Assembly: GCA_947474875.1 (NCBI GenBank)
Contig: CANJKY010000187.1
Coordinates: 1-6,981, forward strand
Origin: Gemmataceae bacterium
Lineage (GTDB): Bacteria; Planctomycetota; Planctomycetia; Gemmatales; Gemmataceae
DNA: 6,981 bases
Direction of reading: 5' to 3'
This document shows, one piece after another, positions 1 to 5,965 of this stretch. Both the position numbers and the translations under genes were made by a program. Numbering within the stretch: the stretch's first letter is position 1; each line of letters opens with the position of its first letter. The notes under the pieces were generated by a model. It was given only the letters and a program-made list of their open reading frames with translations. It was not told the origin of the DNA and searched no databases.

Positions 1-134
1 CCGGCGGCCCGCCGGTGTCCGCCCTGGCCTTGCCTCTGGCGGGTGTGAGCGCGGCGCGTACTCTGACAGCATCGCGGCCGGGGGCGGCCGCCTCCTCCCA
101 CGTCTCTGTTCACCCGACCCGAGGCCGTCCGCCT

Positions 135-1514
135 ATGGACCCGCACGACAAGCCCGCTAAGGAGAAAGACCCGCACCTGCCGCCGATGGGCCGGCTGGGC
201 GACATCTACTGCCCGCGGGCGCCGCAGACCATCGCCGACGCCAAGCTGGAGGACAAGACGCTCACCGACCTGGCGGTCAAGTTCGCGTACACCACCAACC
301 GGTTCGCCACCGACTGGCTGTGCGAGCGGCTGTGCGTGTCCCCGAACCTGGGCGCGGCCATCGTCATGGACCTGGCCGGCGAGGGGCTGATCGAAGAGAC
401 GATGATGGGCAACCGCGAGCGGCCCATCTACCGCATCACCGAGCGGGGCCGCATCCACGCCGAGCGGGTGATGGAGGTGAACGGGTACTTCGGCCCGGCC
501 CCGGTCAGCCTGGACGCGTACTCGGCCATGCTGCGGTGGGAGTTCGCCCGCGCCCCGGAGGTGAAGCCGGACCACGTCATCTCCTCCCTGTCCCACCTGG
601 TGCTGTCGCCGGAGGCGGTGCAGATGGCCGGGCTGGCGGTGTCGTCCGGCCGCAGCCTGTTCGTGTACGGGCCGTCCGGGAACGGCAAGAGCAGCGTCGG
701 CCGGGCCATCCACAGCGCCATGCAGGGCGACGTGTGGATCCCCTACGCCATCAACGTGCGGAACAACATCATCCGCATCTTCGACGAGCAGGTGCACCAG
801 CGGGTGGAGGTGGGCGGGGACCGGGCGGCGGCCATCGACCGCCGGTGGGTCCGCATCCGCCGGCCGATGGTGGTGGTCGGGGGCGAACTGACGCTCGAAT
901 ACCTGGACCTGGTGTACAGCCCGTCGCTGCGGTACTACGAGGCGCCGCCGCACCTGAAGGCGAACGGCGGCATCTTCCTGGTGGACGACTTCGGCCGCGA
1001 GCGGGTGTCCCCGCACCAGTTGCTCAACCGGTTCATCACCCCGATGGAGCACAACTTCGACTACTTCACCCTGGTGACCGGGCAGAAGATCCAGGTGCCG
1101 CTGCGGAACGTGCTCATCATCGCCACCAACCTGAGCCTGGAGAAGGTGACCGACCCGGCGTTCCTGCGGCGGATGGGCTACCGGCTGATGCTGGAGGCGC
1201 CGAACGAGGAGCAGTACTCGAAGATCTTCCACGCCTACGCTGCCAAGCACGGGGCGACCGTCCCGCCGGGGGTGCTGGAGGGCGTGCTGGCGCGGTACCG
1301 GTCGCAGGAGCGGGACCTGCGGGCGTGCGAGCCGCGGGACCTGATCGAACGGTCCCGCGACATCTGCCGGTTCCGCAACAAGCCGCTGGAACTGACCCCC
1401 GAGGTGCTGGACCTGGCGTGGCTCGGGTACTTCGGGGCGGGCGGGCCGATCAAGGTGGCGGGCGGCGGCGAGGGGGCGGGCATCGCCCTCGCCCACGGGC
1501 CGGTCGCGCAGTAA
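135..1514 (+). CDS. Winged-helix plus AAA+ ATPase of unassigned role
   Basis: A 459-residue protein. Residues about 40-110 look like a winged-helix DNA-binding domain, ending in a YRITERGRIHAE wing/helix, and are followed by the motif GYFGPAPVSLDAY (117-129). The AAA+ core has Walker A GPSGNGKS (179-186), Walker B FLVDD (281-285), a sensor-1-like IIATN (328-332) and FLRR (343-346), whose arginines could act as an arginine finger. A helical lid fills the C-terminal third. The tail (about 435-459) is glycine/alanine rich. No signal peptide or membrane segment is seen, so the protein is probably cytoplasmic. The frame stays open upstream to GTG 15, but that extension is low-complexity Ala/Ser/Pro. 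ATG 135 has GAGG at 121-124, 10 nt upstream. The architecture matches a broadly distributed group of bacterial ATPases usually annotated only as 'AAA family ATPase'. The substrate is unknown. The ATPase call is firm; the DNA-binding role is inferred. Confidence 0.85.
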   Translation: MDPHDKPAKEKDPHLPPMGRLGDIYCPRAPQTIADAKLEDKTLTDLAVKFAYTTNRFATDWLCERLCVSPNLGAAIVMDLAGEGLIEETMMGNRERPIYRITERGRIHAERVMEVNGYFGPAPVSLDAYSAMLRWEFARAPEVKPDHVISSLSHLVLSPEAVQMAGLAVSSGRSLFVYGPSGNGKSSVGRAIHSAMQGDVWIPYAINVRNNIIRIFDEQVHQRVEVGGDRAAAIDRRWVRIRRPMVVVGGELTLEYLDLVYSPSLRYYEAPPHLKANGGIFLVDDFGRERVSPHQLLNRFITPMEHNFDYFTLVTGQKIQVPLRNVLIIATNLSLEKVTDPAFLRRMGYRLMLEAPNEEQYSKIFHAYAAKHGATVPPGVLEGVLARYRSQERDLRACEPRDLIERSRDICRFRNKPLELTPEVLDLAWLGYFGAGGPIKVAGGGEGAGIALAHGPVAQ

Positions 1515-1544
1515 CCGCACACAGGGGTGAGTGATTCAGGGTTT

Positions 1545-1606
1545 CGAGCCTGAAAGGCTCGTTCCCACAGCCCAGGGCGAGCGAGCGGAGCGAGCGACGC
1601 CCTGGG
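1545..1606. repeat. Palindrome module 1: hairpin, linker, hairpin
   Basis: Hairpin A1 is CGAGCC-TGAAA-GGCTCG (1545-1561; 6-bp stem, 5-nt loop). A linker TTCCCACAG (1562-1570) leads into hairpin B1, whose arms are CCCAGGGCG (1571-1579) and CGCCCTGGG (1598-1606) with an 18-nt loop rich in GAGCG units. A1 lies 30 bp after the ATPase stop and could also act as its terminator, but no T-tract follows. The same linker and B hairpin recur inverted at 1696-1733, giving a 23-nt perfect match (1561-1583 against 1711-1733) and a 14-nt match (1593-1606 against 1696-1709). Confidence 0.85.
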
Positions 1607-1625
1607 AAACAACCGGCCAGTATCC

Positions 1626-1674
1626 GACCCCAACGGGGTCGTTCATTCCGACCGTGAACGACCCCGTTGGGGTC
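1626..1674. repeat. Central inverted repeat, 20-bp arms
   Basis: The arms GACCCCAACGGGGTCGTTCA (1626-1645) and its exact reverse complement (1655-1674) flank a 9-nt loop. Each arm also contains its own imperfect palindrome GACCCC-AAC-GGGGTC (6-bp stem, 3-nt loop), so the strand can fold as one long hairpin or two short ones. The right arm shares 18 identical bases in direct orientation with 1731-1748. There is no coding support across this stretch. Confidence 0.9.
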
Positions 1675-1695
1675 GATTATCATTCGCACCACTAA

Positions 1696-1748
1696 CCCAG
1701 GGCGTCGCTGCGCTCGCCCTGGGCTGTGGGAACGACCCCGTTGGGGTC
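1696..1748. repeat. Palindrome module 2, inverted relative to module 1
   Basis: Read on the minus strand this is hairpin A2 (GACCCC-AAC-GGGGTC, 1734-1748), a GTTCCCACAG linker (1724-1733), then hairpin B2 with arms at 1715-1723 and 1696-1704 and a 10-nt loop. Linker and B hairpin match module 1. The A hairpin is different and matches the palindromes at 1626-1640 and 1660-1674. The module ends 19 bp before the ATG of the next gene, so it lies in or just upstream of that gene's 5' untranslated region. Confidence 0.85.
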
Positions 1749-1767
1749 AAAGGTGGGCAAACCCGTA

Positions 1768-2088
1768 ATGGACGAGTTCGTCTGCCTGACCGTGTTGGCC
1801 GAGCCGGGCGAGTCGGAGGCGGCGTTCAAATCGCGGCTGACCGCGTTCTGGACACACATGCTCCGCACCCGGCCGGACGAGTACGAGCGGGTGTACGCCG
1901 AGGCGAAGGCGTTCGAGATGGCCGGCGGGCGGGTGAGCCGACAGTACATGATCCAGCCGGACGTGGCGGACGTGCTGGAGCGGGAGCTGGCCGGGCAGAA
2001 GATGGGCTTCGAGCCGATCGACGCGGACGACCTGTACAGCAAGGCGGAAGCGTCGTCGTCCGAGTGGTTCCAGATCCCGCACGACTAA
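1768..2088 (+). CDS. Hypothetical small soluble protein, 106 aa
   Basis: I do not recognise this protein. It begins MDEFVCLTVLAEPGES and ends in SSEWFQIPHD. The first half is predicted largely helical, with charged helices around TRPDEYERVYAEAKAFEMAGGR, and the whole protein is acidic. There is no signal peptide, membrane segment or cysteine cluster. The frame is open back to GTG 1726, but those extra 14 codons lie inside the palindromic repeat, so ATG 1768 is preferred. A weak AAAGGTGGG stretch (1749-1757) sits 10 nt upstream. G/C bias at third codon positions matches the neighbouring genes and supports real coding. The gene converges with dprA across the 66-bp palindrome. It could be cotranscribed with the ATPase if transcription reads through the repeats. 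Confidence 0.7.
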   Translation: MDEFVCLTVLAEPGESEAAFKSRLTAFWTHMLRTRPDEYERVYAEAKAFEMAGGRVSRQYMIQPDVADVLERELAGQKMGFEPIDADDLYSKAEASSSEWFQIPHD

Positions 2089-2094
2089 CAGTGG

Positions 2095-2160
2095 TTCCGT
2101 AGCCGCGACCCATCGGGGAGCGCGTCCGGACGCGCTCCCCGATGGGTCGCGGCTACGGAA
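2095..2160. repeat. Perfect 66-bp palindrome between convergent genes
   Basis: The 33-bp arms 2095-2127 and 2128-2160 are exact reverse complements meeting at TCCGGA with no spacer. The outer ends are TTCCGTAGCCGCGACC and GGTCGCGGCTACGGAA. The element starts 7 bp after the stop of the small hypothetical gene and ends 8 bp before the dprA stop. It could act as a bidirectional terminator for both, although neither side has a clear T-tract. It could equally be a repetitive extragenic palindrome. Confidence 0.95.
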
Positions 2161-2168
2161 GCCCACCG

Positions 2169-3308
2169 CTACCGCCGTTCGTAGCTGTTCCCCGGCAGGC
2201 GGCGGATCATCTTCTTCAGTTCCATCGTCATCAGCAGGCGAGACAACTCGGCGGCGGGAATGCCCAGGTCGCGGGTCAGGGTGTCGGCGTGCCGCGGTTC
2301 GCCGAGCGTGTCCCAGATCCGCCGCTGGGTGTCGTCCATTCCCGGCGGCGGACCGGCGGGAGCGGGCGGCGAAGGCACCACGGCCGGCCGGTCCGCATTC
2401 GACGGCGGCGGGTCGGGCGGGGCGAGGCCTTGCAGGTCTTCGAGGATGTCGTCGGCACTCCGCACCATGCGGGCGCCCTTGCGGATCAACTCCAGGCAGC
2501 CGGCGCTGGCCGGGCTGTCGGCGTTACCCGGCACGGCGAACACCTCCCGCCCCTGCTCGGCCGCGTGGGTGGCGGTGATGAGGGCCCCGCTCCGCTCGTT
2601 CGCCTCGACCACCACCACCGCCCGCGACAGGGCGCTGATGATGCGGTTGCGGGCCGGGAACATGCCCGGCTGCGGGTCCACCGTCATCGGCGTCTCGGTG
2701 ATGACCGCCCCGGCCCGCGCCACCTGCCCGGCCAGGTCGGCGTGCTCCGGCGGGTACACGGTGGACAGCCCGTTCGCCAGCACGGCGATCGTCCGCCCGC
2801 CGGCGTCCAGCGCTGCCCGGTGCGCAACCCCGTCGATCCCACGGGCCAGTCCGGAGATGACCGTCACCCCGGCCCGCGCCAAACCAGCCGCCAGCCGCTC
2901 GGCCATCCGCCGCCCGTACCCGGTGCAGTGCCGCGAGCCGACGATGCCGACGGCGTTCGCGTCCGCCGCCGTGATCTCGCCGCGGAGGTACAGCAGCGGC
3001 GGGGCGTCGTCGATCGTTTCCAGTCGGGCCGGGTAGTCGGCGTCCCCGCGGATAGCCACCGTCACCCCGTGCCGCCGCACCAGTTCCCACTCGCGGGTCG
3101 GGTCGGCGGCGCGGAACCCGGCGGCGAGCTTCTCCGCCAGCTTCGCCCCGATCATCGGCACGGTTTCGAGGTCGGCCGCGGTCGCCCGCAGCACCGCCTC
3201 CGGGGAGCCGAACCGCTCCAGCACCGCCCGCGTCAGCTTCGGCCCCAGCCCCGGCACCAGGGCGAGGGCGAGGTGGGCGCGGAGCGGGTCCGGCGGCAGG
3301 TCGGGCAT
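2169..3308 (-). CDS. dprA: DNA processing protein DprA
   Basis: DprA (Smf) binds incoming single-stranded DNA in the cytoplasm and loads RecA onto it during transformation; it may also serve general recombination. This copy has 379 residues, normal for the family. Residues about 10-65 form a helix-hairpin-helix/SAM-like N-terminal domain (VPGLGPKL, VPMIGAKLAEKL). The Rossmann-like core spans about 85-295 and carries GIVGSRHCTGYG (121-132), SGLARGIDGVAHRAAL (152-167), YPPEH (185-189), FPARNRIIS (217-225), ERSGALITATHAAEQGREVFAVPGN (238-262) and GCLELIRKGA (270-279), where the family often has Asn at the Leu after Cys. A proline-rich linker (297-323) leads to a C-terminal winged helix (about 324-376). 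The start ATG has GAGGA (plus-strand 3316-3320) 7 nt upstream. topA, a frequent dprA neighbour, is not adjacent here. Confidence 0.96.
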   Translation of the reverse strand: MPDLPPDPLRAHLALALVPGLGPKLTRAVLERFGSPEAVLRATAADLETVPMIGAKLAEKLAAGFRAADPTREWELVRRHGVTVAIRGDADYPARLETIDDAPPLLYLRGEITAADANAVGIVGSRHCTGYGRRMAERLAAGLARAGVTVISGLARGIDGVAHRAALDAGGRTIAVLANGLSTVYPPEHADLAGQVARAGAVITETPMTVDPQPGMFPARNRIISALSRAVVVVEANERSGALITATHAAEQGREVFAVPGNADSPASAGCLELIRKGARMVRSADDILEDLQGLAPPDPPPSNADRPAVVPSPPAPAGPPPGMDDTQRRIWDTLGEPRHADTLTRDLGIPAAELSRLLMTMELKKMIRRLPGNSYERR

Positions 3309-3350
3309 CGGGCGGTCCTCGGACGGCTTGTCGGCGCCGGCGGGCGTCGG

Positions 3351-3373
3351 TAAGTTTATACATCTGGTTGACT
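3351..3373 (-). promoter_or_regulatory. AT-rich island, possible dprA promoter
   Basis: The 108-bp divergent spacer between dprA and the charged-protein gene is GC-rich except for this stretch. On the minus strand it holds a -10-like TATAAA (plus-strand 3355-3360), 46 nt upstream of the dprA ATG. No convincing -35 hexamer lies at the right distance. On the plus strand TTGACT (3368-3373) resembles a -35, but no -10 follows at the usual spacing. This is a location guess, not a mapped promoter. Confidence 0.28.
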
Positions 3374-3416
3374 CGCACTCACACCGCTGCGCGAACGCGG
3401 CGACGAGGAGGGGGAT

Positions 3417-3884
3417 ATGGCCGGACGACGTGGCGGCGGTCGCAGTCGGATGGACCTGCGGCGGGAGGCGGACGCGCTGGAGGCCCGCGAGCGGGAGGGC
3501 GAAGAGGCGGTCGAGACCGACGAGGACGAGGACGAAGAGGAGGACGAGGACGAAGAAGAGGGTGAGGAAGGCGACGCCGAGGGGTCCGGCGACGACGACG
3601 GCGCCGGGGACGACGAGGACTCGGACGACGAGGACGCCCCCAAGAAGAAGAAGGCCAAGAAGAAGGCCGCCCCGAAGGCGAAGGCCCCGGCCAAGAAGCG
3701 GACGCGGGCGGTGAAAGAGGTGCGGAAGCGGGCGACGTGGGTGGTGTTCGACAACGCCGGCAAGCGGGCGGGGGTGTTCCCGTTCCCGCAGAAGGCCGAG
3801 GCGGAAAAGCTGCTGGCCGAGAAGATCGAGGAGAAGAAGACGACGTTCTACATCCAGCTCGTGAAGGAAGACATCACCGAGTGA
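3417..3884 (+). CDS. Charge-block protein with acidic and lysine-rich tracts
   Basis: A 155-residue protein of unknown function in three parts. After a short basic start (MAGRRGGGRSR), residues 29-73 are almost all Glu/Asp with Gly and Ser. Residues 76-104 are Lys/Ala/Pro rich (KKKKAKKK, PKAKAPAKKR), resembling histone-H1-like tails. Residues about 106-155 form a compact domain starting ATWVVFDNAGKRAG, with PFPQKAEAEKLLAEKIEEKK and a final strand TTFYIQLVKED. Only this last part looks globular. The start is clear: ATG 3417 has GAGGAG (3405-3410) 6 nt upstream. The gene is divergent from dprA. Adjacent opposite-charge blocks suggest a disordered tail that binds nucleic acid or basic proteins, but that is inference. 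The acidic part is encoded by repetitive GAC/GAG codons and may vary in length between strains. Confidence 0.8.
   Translation: MAGRRGGGRSRMDLRREADALEAREREGEEAVETDEDEDEEEDEDEEEGEEGDAEGSGDDDGAGDDEDSDDEDAPKKKKAKKKAAPKAKAPAKKRTRAVKEVRKRATWVVFDNAGKRAGVFPFPQKAEAEKLLAEKIEEKKTTFYIQLVKEDITE
3515..3690. repeat. Low-complexity GAC/GAG and AAG codon tract
   Basis: This part of the charged-protein gene is built from near-tandem GACGAG/GACGAA/GAGGAG units (about 3515-3640), followed by AAG-rich lysine codons (about 3640-3690). It is strongly purine-biased on the plus strand and could be prone to replication slippage. Most changes in unit number would keep the frame, because the units are triplets. Confidence 0.7.
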
Positions 3885-3896
3885 CCGGCCGACGGG

Positions 3897-4511
3897 CTAC
3901 GGCATCACCTCGCTCACCGCCAGCGTGCCGATCGATTTCCCATCGAGGTCGATCGGCACCGTCGTTCCGACCGGGTAGTCCTGCCGGCGGCGGTACACCG
4001 GGGCGGACACCGGCCCGGTCGGGTCGGTGTACACTTCGATCTGCCGGTCCACCAGGTTCACCACCCAGTACACCGGGATGCCGGCGCGAGCGTAGATGCG
4101 GCCCTTGTCCAACCGGTCGCGGGTCAGGCTGGAGTCGGACACCTCGATGACGAGGGCCAGTTCCGCCGGCTCCGGGTGCCTGGCATCGAACGCCCGTTCG
4201 TCACCCCGGGCGACAGCCAGATCGGGTTCCGGGCGACTGTCTGGGAAGTCCGACCCGTGCTGACACCGGGCCACATACCCGTCCGGCATCAACCGCTGGA
4301 ACCGGCGGTCGAGGCGCATCAGGGTTGAATCGTGCGGCGGGTTGGCGGGCATTTTGAGTACCAGGTAGCCTTCGAGCAGTTCGACCTTGTCCTCGTCGGT
4401 CAGGACGCCCACGTCGATCAGCTTCTGGTACTCGGCGACGCTCAACCGGCGGAGCGCGGACATGTTCAGGAACCCCGGCGGCGAGGGCATGGCGGGTGAC
4501 AGCGTGGACAT
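3897..4511 (-). CDS. Uma2-family (DUF820) putative endonuclease
   Basis: A 204-residue protein of the Uma2 family, which has a PD-(D/E)XK nuclease-like fold. Family members are abundant in cyanobacteria and planctomycetes, and their biological role is mostly unproven. Visible family features are VAEYQKLIDVGVLTDEDKVELLEGYLV (about 25-51), PEPDLAV with Asp97, ALVIEVSDSSL with Glu123, DRLDKGRIYARAGIPVYWVVNL (132-153) with Lys136 as likely basic partner, and RQIEVYTDP (156-164). The key residues are present, so the fold seems intact. The frame is open to 4610, but ATG at 4511 is chosen because a purine-rich GGGGAGGGGG precedes it by 3-4 nt and the upstream part is arginine-rich junk. The gene lies 65 bp downstream of the beta-propeller gene on the same strand and may share its transcript. 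It ends 12 bp from the convergent charged-protein gene. Confidence 0.87.
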   Translation of the reverse strand: MSTLSPAMPSPPGFLNMSALRRLSVAEYQKLIDVGVLTDEDKVELLEGYLVLKMPANPPHDSTLMRLDRRFQRLMPDGYVARCQHGSDFPDSRPEPDLAVARGDERAFDARHPEPAELALVIEVSDSSLTRDRLDKGRIYARAGIPVYWVVNLVDRQIEVYTDPTGPVSAPVYRRRQDYPVGTTVPIDLDGKSIGTLAVSEVMP

Positions 4512-4576
4512 GATCCCCCTCCCCAACTCGTGCCGGGTTGTGATACCCCGCCCCTGCCGCCGGTCGCAACCTCGGT

Positions 4577-5854
4577 TCACTTCGTGCCGATCGCCCACAG
4601 GTGGTTCCACCCCCGCAGGTAGATCCGCCCGCCGCTCACCGCCGGCGACGCGGCGAACGTGTCCGGCAGCTTCATCTTGGCGATCAGTTCCGGCTCCTTG
4701 GTCGGCTTCACCGTCGCCATCGTGCCGTCCCGCCCGACCACGATCAGCTTGCCGTCGGCGTACACCGGGCTGGCCCGGTGCCGCTCGTTCGTCACCTTCT
4801 GGAGTTCACCCGTCTGCGTGCCCGTCCTGGCGTCCCACGCCAATAGGTTGGCATTCTCCTTCCAGATGAACACGGTGCCGTCCACCAGGATGGGGCACGG
4901 CACGTCCGGGGTGCCTCGGGCCACCCGCCACAGCTCGCCGTTCGCCGTCGCCCCCGGCCCGATCTCGCCGGTCGCCTTGTTCGGGTCCACGCCCACCGTC
5001 ACCCCGTTCTTGCACGACGGCACCACGATCAGGTCCGGCGTCACCAGCGGACTGGACACCGCCCGCCACGCCCGGTTGTAGTTCGCCTTCGGGTTCAGTT
5101 CCGTCACCCGCCACAGTTCCTTCCCGTCGGTCAGGCTGTGGGCGGTGCAGTAGTCGTCGCCGTGGACGATGAGCGCCGCCTTGTCCCCGTTCTCCCACAC
5201 GAACGGCGAGGCGTACACGTCCGGCGACTCCACCCGCGGCGGCGAGTCCGTCTTCCGCTCGGCCTTCCACAGTTCCTTCCCGGTGGCCGCGTCGAAGCAC
5301 ACGATCGACTTGAACGCCCGGTGCAGCGGGGTGACGTACAGCCGCCCCTTGTGCAGCACCGGCGACCAGTGCGCGCCGAACTGGATCTCGAACTTGCCGT
5401 ACTTCGCCTGCAGGTCCACCACCCACTTCTCGTTCCCGTTCAGGTCGTAGGCCGCCAGGTGGCCGTCGCCGACCAGTGCGTACACCCGCTCGCCGTCGGT
5501 GCTGCACGACGCCGACGCCGAGTTGCCCTCGTCGTTCCGCGCCGCCTTGTTCCCCTTCCCTACCGCCTTCTTCCACTTCTCCTGCCCGTCGGTGCCGACG
5601 CACAGCAGCACCAGGTCCGCCCCGTCCACGACGGTGAGGAACAGCTTGTCGCCCCACACGCATGGGGTGCTCGACCCCGGCCCCGGCAGCTTCGCCTTCC
5701 ACACCACGTTCTTCGTCTCCGACCACTCCGACGGCAGCCCCTTCTCGCCGCTATGCCCGTCGTTTTTCGGCCCCCGCCACTGCGGCCAGTTGTCGGCGAG
5801 GGCGGGGGCGACCGCGAGCAGAAGGGCGGGCAGGGCGAACAGGAAACGGGCCAT
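4577..5854 (-). CDS. Exported PQQ-like beta-propeller protein
   Basis: A 425-residue protein. Residues 1-20 are a signal peptide with a hydrophobic core and an ALA cleavage motif, so it is probably exported to the periplasm. The mature protein begins DNWPQWRGP, an opening typical of planctomycete secreted PQQ-like repeat proteins. Propeller blades carry the recurring D-x-x-T/N-G-x-x-x-W pattern: TDGQEKW (88-94), YDLNGNEKW (136-144), FDAATGKELW (187-196), LTDGKELW (241-248), NGELW (305-309), WDARTGTQTG (340-349) and a closing GWNHLWAIG (415-423), giving about seven or eight blades. These resemble BamB and quinoprotein dehydrogenase propellers, but dehydrogenase catalytic features were not identified, so enzymatic activity and cofactor use are uncertain. 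The frame extends to 5935; ATG 5854 is preferred because it starts the signal peptide and has GAGG 8 nt upstream. Confidence 0.88.
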   Translation of the reverse strand: MARFLFALPALLLAVAPALADNWPQWRGPKNDGHSGEKGLPSEWSETKNVVWKAKLPGPGSSTPCVWGDKLFLTVVDGADLVLLCVGTDGQEKWKKAVGKGNKAARNDEGNSASASCSTDGERVYALVGDGHLAAYDLNGNEKWVVDLQAKYGKFEIQFGAHWSPVLHKGRLYVTPLHRAFKSIVCFDAATGKELWKAERKTDSPPRVESPDVYASPFVWENGDKAALIVHGDDYCTAHSLTDGKELWRVTELNPKANYNRAWRAVSSPLVTPDLIVVPSCKNGVTVGVDPNKATGEIGPGATANGELWRVARGTPDVPCPILVDGTVFIWKENANLLAWDARTGTQTGELQKVTNERHRASPVYADGKLIVVGRDGTMATVKPTKEPELIAKMKLPDTFAASPAVSGGRIYLRGWNHLWAIGTK

Positions 5855-5886
5855 CGGAAGTGCCTCGGTTGGTGGGACGGGGAACA

Positions 5887-5915
5887 ATGGTATTCGACCG
5901 GCAGGGAGGAAACAA
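5887..5915 (-). promoter_or_regulatory. Possible promoter of the beta-propeller gene
   Basis: Read on the minus strand, TTGTTT (plus 5910-5915) and TACCAT (plus 5887-5892) are separated by 17 bp, and the -10-like box lies 32 nt upstream of the ATG. They match the consensus at three of six and four of six positions. Similarity is modest and chance occurrence is possible. Confidence 0.22.
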
Positions 5916-5965
5916 TGAGCGGGCGGGGAGTACACTCCACTTCAGCGAATGAGGGCCGCCCGTGA
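5915..5965 (+). CDS. Possible 16-codon leader ORF coupled to the next gene
   Basis: This short frame encodes MSGRGVHSTSANEGRP. Its ATG is preceded by GGAGG (5905-5909) at 5 nt, one of the best ribosome-binding sites in the window. Its TGA stop (5963-5965) overlaps the GTG start (5962-5964) of the TIGR02996 gene as GTGA, the geometry of translational coupling. The peptide has no run of a single amino acid that would point to attenuation. It could be a true leader or a chance ORF, since GGAGG is common in purine-rich spacers. Confidence 0.35.
   Translation: MSGRGVHSTSANEGRP

Noticed and set aside
1..15. A 15-bp palindrome, CCGGCGG-C-CCGCCGG, at the window edge.
   Set aside because: It is short, made only of G and C, and leaves a one-base loop; such sequence is expected by chance at this GC content, and the left context is missing.
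320..1534. A 404-codon open frame overlapping the ATPase gene in another plus-strand frame.
   Set aside because: It is Arg/Gly/Pro/Ala rich with no domain, the usual shadow frame of a high-GC gene; the overlapped frame carries intact Walker motifs.
2142..3353. A 403-codon plus-strand frame opposite dprA.
   Set aside because: Its composition is His/Arg/Gly/Pro rich and low complexity, and the minus strand encodes a complete DprA with all family motifs.
3515..3690. CRISPR or true tandem repeat array.
   Set aside because: The short purine-rich units are codon repeats inside a reading frame with no spacer structure.
5138..5965. A 275-codon plus-strand frame opposite the beta-propeller gene.
   Set aside because: It is an antisense shadow rich in Arg, Val and Pro. 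Only its last 16 codons, after ATG 5915, were kept as a possible leader ORF because of their own ribosome-binding site and overlap geometry.
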